A program made the translations under genes and the position numbers. From the NCBI GenBank assembly GCA_032353305.1, contig JAUCNG010235524.1, forward strand, positions 1 to 12,761: DNA of 12,761 nucleotides, given 5' to 3'. This stretch comes from Cephalothrix spiralis (Eukaryota; Nemertea; Palaeonemertea; Archinemertea; Cephalotrichidae). The notes under the pieces are model-generated. The model had not been told where the DNA came from. It did not search any database and was given only the letters and a program-made list of their open reading frames with translations. Shown piece by piece: positions 1 to 7,576 of this stretch; the first letter of the stretch is position 1, and each line of letters begins with the position of its first letter.

Positions 1-571
1 GAATGTATTATTTTTTAACTCTTAATCCTGCCAGGATTTTCCGGCATTGGAATTTAACATTATGTGCATATTATCTTATACTCAATCTCAATAATGAATC
101 GTAATTGTCGATTATGCCATTGCTTAGAAATAAACATGATATATATAGAGTTCGTACTCACAGGTAATTTTTACATGATTTCTTCAATCGTTGCAATTCT
201 ATAGATAAAGTTTTGACCACCTTTGAAATTTCGCAAAAAAATCATTTTTTTCTAACACCCTGTATTTAATTAAGGAATCAATATTTTTGCTTCGCATGTA
301 CTTTGGACCGTTAAGTATAAACAACCCTTTGTATAAAAAATTCATAAAATTTTTACAAAAATGTTAATGTAAATCTAAAGATGATATAAGAACATTTCCA
401 TTGAGTGTCCCGATTCAACCCGCAGTCACTATTCACCCCATATTACGGTAGGTTATCATGTTCGGTTGCACATTTTTTATTTTTTCATGCCTTTTGAGCC
501 ACATTTTTAGCCACATTATCGTGTGGCTTATGTATGATATGATATTTCTCAGATTTTTTATCTAAGTGACG
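1..571. other. AT-rich presumed intron or upstream sequence
   Basis: This stretch holds no convincing gene. A small hairpin (agccaca, loop ttatcg, tgtggct) lies at 509-528. One weak exon candidate at 128-163 follows a TTAG acceptor and precedes a gtaatt donor. It is 36 bases long with the same phase 1-1 geometry as the clear exons downstream, but it has no similarity to them. The rest is AT-rich with no repeat family I recognise. If the exon array downstream belongs to one gene, this is probably intron, because no start codon or promoter can be assigned. Confidence 0.4.
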
Positions 572-641
572 AATATTAAAAAATTTAAATTTCAGGAACG
601 ACAGTATTAGAAAACCACCCTAAAGGTAATAACTTTTATAT
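572..641. repeat. Direct repeat with 1621-1690, carrying microexon A
   Basis: The segment from the polypyrimidine/AT tract through the 30-base exon and about 15 bases of the following intron is nearly identical to 1621-1690. Differences are few and lie mostly inside the exon. Together with the further match of 651-708 to 2126-2183 in the same order, this shows a segmental duplication of about 1 to 1.5 kb. The copy after exon A lacks most of the intron present after exon B (about 1690-2126). Confidence 0.85.
596..625 (+). CDS. Microexon A (30 nt, phase 1-1) of unknown charged-protein gene
   Basis: This is an internal microexon of an unrecognised multi-exon gene. It follows an acceptor in a T/A-rich tract (aaatttaaatttcag) and is followed by a gtaataac donor. 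Read with two leading bases completing a codon, it encodes TTVLENHPK and leaves one base (G) for the next codon. The other two frames contain stops. The same 30-base exon with both intron flanks recurs at 1645-1674 with a few changes, and the open frame is kept in both copies. The peptide end (HPK) matches KEPK of exon B and KEPEK of exon C. The upstream exon is outside the window or not recognised, so the first codon is unresolved. It could be a dead duplicate; no transcript evidence is available. Confidence 0.6.
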
Positions 642-650
642 CTTTTATGG

Positions 651-708
651 TCAAAATTAAAAAATAAATGATATCGATGCGGAATTTTGCATACAGGGGT
701 TTTTTGGT
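651..708. repeat. Direct repeat with 2126-2183
   Basis: Both copies share an almost identical run of about 55 bases (aataaatgatatcgatgcgg, then a stretch ending in acaggggtttt). In each case it lies downstream of a copy of the 30-base microexon, about 25 bases after exon A and about 450 bases after exon B. It is best explained as the distal end of the duplicated intron unit, with an internal deletion in the first copy or an insertion in the second. Confidence 0.85.
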
Positions 709-714
709 GCTGGT

Positions 715-885
715 GGGTGTTTTTCTACTTGGGTCCGAAAAGTAAAAAAAATGTCAAATTAGTGATTTTTGGGGTAGGTGTTATTTAACCCTTGTATGCA
801 AAGTGAAATGCCAAGTTCGTGATGGTTTAGGGCGGGTGTTTTGGGGACTGCGAACTGACGAAAATGTCAAGTTAGTGAAGGGGTG
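715..885. repeat. Three degenerate tandem units of about 55-60 bp
   Basis: Three successive segments, near 715-774, 776-833 and 834-885, each open with g-rich ggtgtt and later carry aaaatgtcaaRttagtgaNNNtttRgg or a close variant. They look like diverged tandem copies of a unit of about 58 bases. No function is evident. Boundaries are approximate. Confidence 0.5.
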
Positions 886-1644
886 GTGGGTCACATTGTA
901 AGATTTCAAAAAATTTCACTTCAGAGACGTTGGTGCGTGCACTTTTAAGACAACTCCCGCCCCCTGGGTTATACCGGTAGTGTATATGCTTCGTCTTCGA
1001 AAGGAGGCCTCGCCAAATGAAATTGACGGGGCCCCGCAAGGTTCCGTTACAAGACTGATGCTAATGACTTTGTTGTAAGATATTTTTGACACATTCTTTT
1101 AAACCGTCTTCTTCTGATGATATAAATTGTAGTAATCTAGTTCTGTCACACCGGTACTTGCATCTCGATACCCTCGTTATGATAATGCGCGCATCATCTA
1201 TACCTCGGGGTCTCGTATATTATCTTCTGAGGATTGACTCCCCGTCAAAAATTGATTGCATTGTCCTCTACACCTGTAATTCGAAGTCTATTTCATTGAT
1301 CAATCAGAGAGCACGACACGTGAATTTCCGAATGACGTCACACGACCAATCAATTGAAATGCAAATTGACCCGTTCTTGAAAGGAATTATAAAATCGCTA
1401 CAAATCGAAGAGCCTGGACAATTAGCATTATGTATGTAACCTTTCGAACTTAATAAAGAAACGTTATTTGCTCATACCGGACAGGTATGAGATCCCCCAG
1501 GCCAGGCCAGGCACGCATCCGAAGCCTTGTTAAGGGAAGCTATGCAAGTGCTGAGGGCATCAAAATGCGGTACTTGCAGTCTATTTCTCAGATTATAAAG
1601 AACAGTGATGAACTTCTGCAAATATTAAAAAATTTAAATTTCAG
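886..1644. other. Intronic stretch with an unexplained open frame and a CRE/octamer cluster
   Basis: This stretch is more balanced in base composition than its surroundings. A + strand frame is open from about 1068 to 1439 (124 codons, no good start context). Its translation resembles no family I know, and an AATAAA follows at 1453. Near its end lie TGACGTCA (1333-1340), a CCAAT core (within 1345-1351) and ATGCAAAT (about 1359-1366), a grouping that looks more like promoter or transposon-internal sequence than codons. Another frame (902-1078) is open for 58 codons. A separate frame at 1487-1672 runs over the intron/exon B boundary in the wrong frame. I do not call a gene here. Confidence 0.35.
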
Positions 1645-1674
1645 GAACGACAGAATTAGGAAAAGAGCCTAAAG
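1645..1674 (+). CDS. Microexon B (30 nt, phase 1-1), duplicate of A
   Basis: This internal microexon has the same length, splice sites and phase as exon A: acceptor aaatttaaatttcag, donor gtaataac. In the only frame open in both copies it encodes TTELGKEPK, with two leading bases and one trailing G. Joined to exon A, the split codon reads GGA (Gly). Joined to exon C, it reads GTA (Val). The LGKEPK end resembles KKEPEK at the end of exon C, and the introns that follow B and C also align. B and C therefore appear to share an ancestral exon 3' end, C being longer at its 5' side. The function is unknown. Confidence 0.65.
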
Positions 1675-1842
1675 GTAATAACTTTTATATCTATTGAATT
1701 ACGTACCAAATTTTTAAAACATTCTATCGACCTTTATTTCAAAATTTTCAAACATCTCGTCGGCAGTATACAAAAATTTGCCATCTGACAAACGCTAACC
1801 CTATTCTGACTGGGCTTTTTATACTCCGATTTTGTCATCAGG
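1671..1842. repeat. Intron segment duplicated at 4219-4406
   Basis: From the last bases of exon B through about 170 bases of intron, the sequence aligns with 4219-4406 after exon C. Shared landmarks are gtaataac, accaaatttttaaaacattc, tcgacct, aacatctcgtcggc, aatttgccat and ccctattctgactgggcttt. The second copy has small insertions. Intron and exon 3' end were therefore duplicated together, which supports both donors as ancestral exon/intron boundaries. Confidence 0.85.
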
Positions 1843-2244
1843 GCTTATTTTTTCTGGGTTTTTCAGAATCTTTTTCCGGAAGTAAAAAATTGCTTGCATA
1901 TTAAGCTAGAAAAGTGGAAATTAGCTTAAATCGTAGCCAAATATAAGCGGTTTACTAATATAAAACAATTTTTAAAATCGATCAAGGCAATTTTTTTAAA
2001 TAATCATCATCCAGGGGTGCCTGCACGTTTTTGACATCCCCCCGATAGGTGGCATAAATAGTTTCTTCATTCACATATTGATTCGGCCCGCCGGCACAGT
2101 GGTCCATTTGGCATCAAAAAGTGGACAAAATTCAAAAATAAATGATATCGATGCGGAATTTTGCATACAGGGGTTTTGGGGTGCGCTGATTCTAAATATC
2201 ACAATACAAATTTTATGTATTTCACGGATCATTGGATAATGACG

Positions 2245-2540
2245 TCATAATGAACAGTTTTAAGGTTGCGCATGCGCAAATTGGAAAAATTATACTGAAT
2301 TCCTGGACAATAGGGGCATGTTTCTATCTGTCCGTCATATATTTATATGACGTAAAATCAGCCATTTAAGAGTTATTAACGAATTATTAATTACGACGTC
2401 ACACTTATCTAAATTCTTGATATCTCGGTAAAGGCTGATGTTACGTCATGTAAATGAATTACGGTCAGATAGAAACATGTCCCTAGTGTCCCGGAATCTT
2501 TAAATATGCGAATGCGCAACCCTAAAACTCTTCATTATGA
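2245..2540. mobile_element. Palindromic MITE-like element with ~110-bp terminal inverted repeats
   Basis: The left arm 2245-2363 pairs with the right arm 2433-2540. The left arm reads tcataatgaacagttttaag, ggttgcgcatgcgca, acatgtttctatctg-like and tgacgtaaaatcagcc; the right arm repeats these in reverse complement with scattered mismatches. The central spacer is about 70 bases. There is no coding capacity. CRE-like TGACGT motifs occur at 2240-2247, 2347-2353, about 2394-2400 and about 2443-2449, some mirrored in the two arms. No clear target-site duplication was found, so the exact ends and superfamily are undetermined. It lies inside the intron between exons B and C. Confidence 0.75.
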
Positions 2541-2545
2541 CATTT

Positions 2546-3335
2546 TTTTTTCTACGCTTGGATTGTTTTTTACAAAATCTAAGAAGAATAGTAATAGATT
2601 AATATGTAAGTAGTTGTTGGACCAAAATGGATGTTAATATATTACTATAGTCTTCTACTAATAATGTTATGTTTCTTCAAATTTATTTGAAAAATAGGTT
2701 TATAAGTGCACTTAGAAAATTCGAAACTTAATAAAAATTTTAAATTTTTTCAAATCAGGGTTTTCTATTTATTCAATAGTTGAATTATGATTCAAGAAGT
2801 AATGGAGATATCGCAATGAAATCTTGACCTATACCGGGGTTTTCGAGGATGCCGATTCAGTTTTTGGTAAAATTACAACAGTGTGCATGTGAACATAAGT
2901 GCCCTAAACCCCAATTTGCTAGGTGGATAACTATCCGTATCCGTATCCGTGAAACGGTTATCGGAAACTCCCTAATAAGGGCATAGAAGCGAGATAAGTG
3001 TGTCGTATGGTATCTACGTGCGCGGAGTTGGACCAGCATGACTTAAAATCATATTTCGGCGTAGGGAATCTTGGCCGCTGCGTGCGTAAAAGGGTTCCTA
3101 TAGAGCCTATATACATACTATATGGTGTAGGGTATCGGCTTGTCAGGAATTGAAGTGCGATTACGGAAAAGGAAAAATTGGTTTTTTTATTGATTAAAAA
3201 AAAAAAAAAAATTTTTAATTTTTAGTGTTAAAGACATAAAATTCCACATTCCGATCGGTGTTGAATACTTTATTGCATTTGCATTACATGTATATAGGTT
3301 AATATTTACATACCGGAGGGGACGGGAATGAAAAT
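2546..3335. other. Intronic sequence, no gene seen
   Basis: No supported feature is present. A patch of higher GC at about 2820-3160 includes a tccgta triplication near 2934-2951 and several short open frames on both strands, without any recognisable product. A homopolymer run of A followed by T-rich sequence sits at about 3195-3225. Confidence 0.4.
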
Positions 3336-3339
3336 TCCA

Positions 3340-3570
3340 TACTAGTGACATACTATGACATACTAATGTGATAATATGGCACATTATGCCATGCTATTGT
3401 CATGTTATTTACATATTAAATTAAGAAAGTATGTCACAATTCATACCTTATCATACCTGGACATACTTCAAACTGATACCTGTCATACTAATGTCAGACT
3501 TAATTTAACATTTCATACTAAGTCATACCAATTCATACCTGAGACAAACATATTCATACATATTTCATAG
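3340..3570. repeat. Degenerate short tandem repeats based on cata/tcatac
   Basis: The motif catac, often as tcatacta or attcatacc, recurs at irregular intervals of roughly 8-20 bases, mixed with its near complement around tatggcac and atgccat. It looks like an old, diverged simple repeat. The open frame across it on the + strand is a by-product of the repeat. Confidence 0.55.
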
Positions 3571-4108
3571 TTTTTTTGTAGGGGTATACTCATCATCTAT
3601 TGGACATGCATTTTCTCATATAAAAATTTCAAAGCTCTCAATAATCAGCATCTATTTTCATTTTTCTCTCTCAAAGTTTAGTATTACGTAAAATTCATTA
3701 CATTTTTTATGACAGACTTGCAAACGAGCATGCGCAGAAGTCATCATTGTTTTGAGAGAAAAAATTACGAATCTTGGCCCCCAGGATATCTAGAATCGAT
3801 ATAATATAACCATTAGAATTACCAATATCAACTTTTATTTTTTGTATTTTGTCCAAAAAATAGACCACTTTGACGCCCGTCGTAAAATCGTAAATAATGG
3901 TCGTAGATACACCAAATTGGGCCGGCCCGAATGGGGTTTAGATTGTTTATATTGATTCATGGCATGCAGCCTATTTTGTAATGAGGCCATAGGATAGTTC
4001 ATGAACAGAACTATAATCTCAGTAGCACAAAGCATGCAAATAATATTTGACGATCTAACAATAGCCAGAAATTAGATGAAAATGCATAAATGTCCATCTT
4101 TTTTACAG
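3571..4108. other. Intron upstream of exon C, partly duplicated at 5158-5948
   Basis: No gene is seen here. Parts align with the intron upstream of exon D: around 3920-4063 (gcccgaat, then a patch with tatgaacaga-like sequence and cgatctaacaatagcca) against about 5163-5266, and 4075-4130 (gatgaaaatgcataaatg, tccatcttttttacagtatg) against about 5913-5970. The upstream intron was therefore duplicated together with the exon. Confidence 0.65.
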
Positions 4109-4222
4109 TATGTAAAACTGGAACCAAATTGAAAACATATAGGACCTTCTCCGGAAAAATTAAATTTACAGTATGTTCAAAAATAGAGAAAGTCGAAGAA
4201 GAAAAGAAAGAGCCTGAAAAAG
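4109..4222 (+). CDS. Exon C (114 nt, phase 1-1), with an internal alternative acceptor at 4172
   Basis: This exon follows tccatcttttttacag and ends before donor gtaataac. Read in the array's phase, it is open for its whole 38-codon length. It begins CKTGTKLKTYRTFSGK, passes VCSKIEKVEEE and ends KKEPEK with a trailing G. A second acceptor, taaatttacag at 4162-4171, would start a 51-nt exon at 4172 in the same phase. Both starts are followed by TATGT, so either choice keeps the frame and begins with a split valine codon. The 3' half is Glu/Lys-rich and may be helical. The 5' half is copied at 5949-6011 (CKAGTKLK), which supports it as a true coding sequence. Which acceptor is used cannot be told from sequence. 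The function is unknown. Confidence 0.65.
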
Positions 4223-4406
4223 GTAATAACGTTTATGTCTATTGATTTAGGTACCAAATTTTTAAAACATTCTGTCGACCTATATTTCAGAATTTTCAAA
4301 ACATCTCGTCGGCGGTAACAAAAGAAAATTTGCCATTTTTAGATATAAATCTGTTAACGTTACATTTGTAACCCTATTCTGACTGGGCTTTTAAACCCCG
4401 ACTTTG
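4219..4406. repeat. Intron segment after exon C, copy of 1671-1842
   Basis: This is the partner of the duplicated intron block after exon B. It aligns from the donor gtaataac to the shared ccctattctgactgggcttt, with small length differences. Confidence 0.85.
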
Positions 4407-4680
4407 ACTGAAGGGGGGGCCGGGGGGGTCGCTCGAACGATTCGCATGAAACTTGGCAGATATATGGAGTTCTACCCAACAGTCAATTCTTTTTTAAAAT
4501 GTGACGTCACTGCGAATTATGACGTCATCAGAGTTTATTATAATCTCGTTGCCATGGCGATTTTTTGGCCTAATTTTAGAGTAATATCTCAGCCGCATGA
4601 TGTAGTACGATGTTCATCTTTTGCGTGTAGGTGGAGACCACATTTGTTGTTCACAATAGCAGATTTGTAACTTTGTAATT
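4407..4680. repeat. Probable dispersed repeat remnant with paired CRE palindromes
   Basis: A G-rich start (gggggggccgggggggtcg) leads into sequence resembling invertebrate dispersed repeats (cgaacgattcgcatgaaact). Two TGACGTCA palindromes follow at about 4502-4509 and 4520-4527, then gttgccatggcga (4549-4561), an RFX-like half palindrome. An 88-codon frame crosses it but begins in the G-rich tract and matches no family I know, so I treat it as non-coding. The repeat identity is a guess. Confidence 0.4.
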
Positions 4681-5510
4681 TCTCGAACATAATGCTCGTG
4701 ATAAACATTCGTACATGCTGGTTAATCTATTGTTAACTGCGGTAACTCGGCAAAAACTGTGGGTTATGCGGAATCATACATGTAACCTATGCTGAAAGTT
4801 GACAATGTGCTATTTTTTTAACCGGAGACACTTGTTTTAACTCATTTGCGCTCCTAACATGGTTGTCAAATGATACTATTTTAATCAAGTGGTTTCTAAA
4901 AACGACAAATAAATAGAGAAAGACACTAAACATGTCGTTTCCGTCTATTTCTGACACTGATGGCTGAAAATTGGCAACATATAAGACAACTATTTTGCGC
5001 ACACCTTAGCAAGACCTTGCAGATATTTACTGTTATACATTAAATATGTTTTAAAAAATCACCTAATTTTGAGAAAAAAAGGAAGCTAAAATCGACAAAG
5101 TTCTATTATAATGGTCCCAGTACCTTTATATATATAATTATGTTTTCACTTGTGTCCACCCGCGGCCCGAATTTTTTTGATTAATGCCGGGCCATATGAT
5201 ATACCAAACTCTTCAGCCTATAGTATATGAACAGATAGCACATATTAGACGATCTAACAATAGCCACATATGGCACACATCGTGAATTTATCCCCCTTCT
5301 TAGATGAGCTGGGGGCAATACGGACAGAAAATGATACTTGGCAACCAATTAATTTCCATTCAGAGGATTTGTAAGGAAAATAAACACATAGGCTGCCTCA
5401 TGACGTAATATAGATGCTAAGACAATGCAAGTTCTGCACCAAGCATACCATTTTGAACATGGTTGTGTCTGGGAACCAATCTAAATCCTATACTAAGGAT
5501 AGGAACTATG
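4681..5510. other. Intronic sequence with no gene
   Basis: AT-rich intron. About 5158-5266 is a diverged copy of part of the intron before exon C (cgatctaacaatagccac is shared). A minus-strand open frame at 4787-5002 has no recognisable product. Nothing else is supported. Confidence 0.4.
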
Positions 5511-5815
5511 TTTGACCCCAAAAATATACACTTTCTTTTTATGGTATAAACCTGCAATTTTCACAGATTGTATAGCTAATATTATGGGAAATCAACTATC
5601 AGAAGCGAAATTTGATCCGTTACGTACTTTTTATGTAGGAGATATTAATCCTAAGGCCGTAAGTGACGTCCCTATCTCGCCTGTATTAAAAAATCGACAG
5701 ACCTGACACAGTTGACCCCCAAAATACACAGGTTAATCTTTTCAAAAAACAAAGCAAATTTTACAGAACGTGGGAAACACCCTTGACAATATTGTGTCAG
5801 AAGCCAAATTTGATA
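5511..5815. repeat. Two diverged tandem copies of about 200 bp
   Basis: The segment beginning ttgaccccaaaaatatacac at 5511 and the one beginning ttgacccccaaaatacacag at about 5713 run in parallel. Each has a ttYacag site about 50 bases in, then a block ending in tcagaagcSaaatttgat (5599-5616 and 5796-5813). The blocks translate to similar peptides (NIMGNQLSEAKFD and NTLDNIVSEAKFD) after each acceptor-like site. However, the two are open in different phases relative to that acceptor, and good donors are lacking. They may be relics of a duplicated exon. Confidence 0.5.
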
Positions 5816-5948
5816 TCATCAATATTTTTGAGTTATTAACAATTTTGTCTTAAAAAGTGCGTTTTTGACTGTTTTTGATATTACGCCAATTTACGATTTC
5901 CCATATGAGAAATCAGATGAAATGCATAAATGTCCATCTTTTTTACAG

Positions 5949-6011
5949 TATGTAAAGCTGGAACCAAATTAAAAATCGCATGGGTCTTTGGAAAAAAATA
6001 TACATCATGCG
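5949..6011 (+). CDS. Exon D (63 nt, phase 1-1), truncated copy of exon C
   Basis: The acceptor tract tccatcttttttacag is identical to that of exon C. The exon begins CKAGTKLKIAWVFGKKYTSC and leaves a trailing G before gtaattat (weaker than the other donors). The first eight codons match exon C with one amino-acid change, after which the copies diverge. It seems to be the 5' half of a duplicated exon C whose 3' part lies beyond an inserted element, at 6720. If that element is spliced out, the split codon reads GTA and VCSKI follows, exactly as in exon C. It could also be skipped without a frameshift. The function is unknown. Confidence 0.55.
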
Positions 6012-6040
6012 GTAATTATATAGTAGCGATAATCGCGAAA

Positions 6041-6706
6041 CATTTTATTATATTAAGTAAAATTTCTATTCGCTATTAACTTTACAAGGATAATGGCAAC
6101 TTTTTAGTATAGCATGTTCGTTATTATCATTGAGATATGATCGACAGACTGTCATCCTGGTCCCTTTTAAAGTCATGAAAAGGGATTTAAAAAAGCAGTG
6201 TACCTCATTCAGACATAATTATGGAGTAACGTTTCTTAGGTCTTTTAACACACTTTTAGAGTCGACGAATTTTTTTATACAGATTAATATTAAAAATGCC
6301 TATTTTGTTTTACTGAATATTGAAGCGATTTCGTTTATATTATAAACTGCATATATGTGTACTAATCGCGAATTAAGTTTTATAGTTTATAAAACATGAT
6401 CGTCGTTAAAATATTTTATTTACTGCGACTTTCAAAATATATATTATAAAATGCATATGGGAATGTACTAATCGCGAATTATATTGTATAGTATATATAA
6501 AACATGATCGTCGTTAATATATTTTATTAACTGCGACTTGTAAAATATATATGGGCTGTTTATCAGATGTACTTTTTATGGTATATATAAGATATATATT
6601 ATAAAATGCATATGGGCTGTTTATCAAATGTACTAATCGCGAATTAAATTTTATTAATTAGGAAAAGTTAATCGCGAACAATAATTTTACTTAATATAAT
6701 AACGCT
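6041..6706. mobile_element. Inverted-repeat element (~665 bp) inserted within the copy of exon C
   Basis: The left end at about 6044-6088 (ttattatattaagtaaaatt, then attcgctattaactttac) is matched in reverse complement by the right end at about 6660-6706 (aaagttaatcgcgaacaata, ttttacttaatataata). This gives terminal inverted repeats of about 45 bp. The interior contains tandem repeats and one 71-codon frame (6130-6345) with no recognisable product; no transposase was seen. In exon C the flanking sequences are contiguous, so the element, plus about 40 bases of extra flank on its left, interrupts an ancestral exon. No clear target-site duplication was found. It is AT-rich, and cgcgaa motifs occur at its ends and inside it. 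Confidence 0.65.
6343..6655. repeat. Internal tandem repeats of the inserted element
   Basis: The run tgtactaatcgcgaatta occurs at about 6358, 6464 and 6629. Between the first two (106 bp apart) the sequence aaaacatgatcgtcgttaa and actgcgact also repeats, and ataaaatgcatatggg occurs around 6446 and 6603. The third spacing is longer, with an extra gggctgtttatca block that is itself duplicated. It resembles subterminal repeat arrays of non-autonomous transposons. Confidence 0.7.
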
Positions 6707-6719
6707 GTTAAATGTACAG

Positions 6720-6734
6720 TATGTTCAAAAATAC
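6720..6734 (+). CDS. Microexon D2 (15 nt, phase 1-1), split-off 3' part of exon D
   Basis: The acceptor taaatgtacag and the following TATGTTCAAAAATA match the internal acceptor and start of the short form of exon C (4162-4185). Here the exon stops after 15 bases at a consensus donor, gtaagt. In the array phase it encodes CSKI between split codons, and the residue restored by joining it to exon D is Val. The trailing base is C, unlike the G of the other exons, so joining to exon E makes CTT (Leu). Fifteen bases is very short for an exon. It may instead be a non-functional remnant with a chance donor, in which case exon D would join exon E directly, also in frame. Confidence 0.4.
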
Positions 6735-6781
6735 GTAAGTAGCCCTCTATTTTCAGATTTGCAGAGGGGAGTTTTTTCAAA

Positions 6782-6979
6782 ATGGCTTTACTTCCAGATT
6801 TCGAAACCCCTATAACCGTCTGCAAAAAATCAAACTTTCCGTTCCGAAAAATTATGAGATTCCGGCAGAAAGTTCTACGATACAGCTACACGATAAAATC
6901 AAAATGGAGGAAACTTTGTTTGTCGTTCAAAGAATTAATCCGATTTAGGACAAATATTCGCCACTATATTGTTGATTAA
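6782..6979 (+). CDS. Uncertain small ORF, basic Phe/Arg/Lys-rich peptide
   Basis: An ATG in good context (caaaATGGC) opens a 65-codon frame ending at TAA. The product starts MALLPDFETPITVCKKS and is then rich in Lys, Arg, Phe and Tyr (for example FPFRKIMRFRQKVLRY). There is no signal peptide, membrane segment or family I recognise. It is preceded by an acceptor-like ctctattttcag at 6745-6756. In the array's phase an exon starting there would hit a stop within about 20 codons, so this is not an obvious part of the exon array. It is more likely a chance frame, but the ATG context and length are somewhat better than those of the other stray frames. Confidence 0.15.
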   Translation: MALLPDFETPITVCKKSNFPFRKIMRFRQKVLRYSYTIKSKWRKLCLSFKELIRFRTNIRHYIVD

Positions 6980-7256
6980 TTTGTTACTTTCGTTTTCTAA
7001 AAAATCGTCTTCGAAGTCACAGTTTTTGGTTGATACATTCCAACCTAATGGCCTGGGCGGTTAAACTAGTGCTATAGAGGCAACCTAAGGCAATTGTAGG
7101 GTCCTAAAGTATAATTTTATTTCAAGAATTCTCAGATATTGAACCGAAAATTAGACAAAATGTAGCTTAGTACAGATATTAAATAATCTCTTGTTTACTA
7201 GAGTAATGAACACTTTTCAATGAAAAATAACCACTGCTTCTAATACTTTCTCTCAG

Positions 7257-7361
7257 TTAAAGTAGTGAGTAAAGAAGAGATTGAAGCTGAACTTCTTAAA
7301 GCTGAAAAAGAGAGGGAAAAATGTAGAAAGATACTGCAGGAAACAAAGAAAATACCGAACG
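7257..7361 (+). CDS. Exon E (105 nt, phase 1-1), Glu/Lys-rich helical module
   Basis: This is the clearest exon of the array. It follows tactttctctcag and ends before a consensus-like gtaaga donor. It encodes 34 full codons: KVVSKEEIEAELLKAEKERE, then KCRKILQETKKIPN, with split codons at both ends. The charged, Leu-spaced pattern suggests an amphipathic helix or short coiled coil, with one cysteine near its middle. Exon F carries a similar arrangement (RKCKRMLRKNKE against EKCRKILQETKK), and the introns after both exons share sequence, so E and F are probably duplicates. No enzyme motif or known domain is visible. The split codon with F reads GAA (Glu). The upstream partner may be D2, D or C, all in compatible phase. 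Confidence 0.75.
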
Positions 7362-7470
7362 GTAAGAGTAGCCTAATTATATTAGGACTTTATTTTATTG
7401 GTTTACGTATCATCGTTTCAAAATATTATGTCGACTTTTGTCAAGTTCAGACTTTTCAAAAAAAAAATAG
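7362..7470. repeat. Intron start resembling that after exon F (10203-10300)
   Basis: After the donor both introns contain attaggMcttattt, then ttggtttacgt and a later attatgtc. This block also shares weaker landmarks (tgtcgac, ttcaga, ttttcaaa) with the intron after exon C. It supports E and F as products of an exon-plus-intron duplication. Confidence 0.65.
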
Positions 7471-7542
7471 CTCTAAGTCCTCTAAGGCCTAGGTACTAAA
7501 TCATTATGTAAAAAATTAATCTATATCCCCATTACACCTTGG

Positions 7543-7550
7543 CATGCAAT
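7543..7550. repeat. Left 8-bp target-site duplication (catgcaat)
   Basis: catgcaat lies immediately before CAGTGGCGG and is repeated exactly at 8415-8422, immediately after CCGCCACTG. An 8-bp duplication is the hallmark of hAT-superfamily insertion. Confidence 0.9.
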
Positions 7551-7576
7551 CAGTGGCGGATATTCCAATAATTTGT

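Noticed and set aside
902-1078. 58-codon + strand frame containing GAPQGSV, like the reverse transcriptase PQGS motif
   Set aside because: The residues after it do not continue with the expected LGPLLF-type sequence, no YxDD box follows in any frame nearby, and the surrounding codons match no LINE I know. Probably chance.
1068-1439. 124-codon open frame followed by AATAAA
   Set aside because: No good start, no recognisable domain, and regulatory-like palindromes inside it; it may be part of a repeat. Kept only as a described region.
1487-1672. 61-codon frame crossing into microexon B
   Set aside because: It reads the exon in the frame that is not conserved with the other copies and runs through the acceptor site.
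2857-3384. Minus-strand frames of 60-65 codons
   Set aside because: No recognisable products; one begins in a poly-A/T tract. Chance frames in intron.
4404-4670. 88-codon frame
   Set aside because: It starts in a G-rich tract, contains CRE palindromes and repeat-like words, and has no recognisable product.
6130-6345. 71-codon frame inside the inverted-repeat element
   Set aside because: Too short for a transposase and no catalytic motif visible; AT-rich chance frame.
6757-6815. Exon starting after ctctattttcag at 6756
   Set aside because: In the array phase it reaches a stop after about 19 codons, and the intron from donor 6735 would be only about 22 bases, too short to splice.
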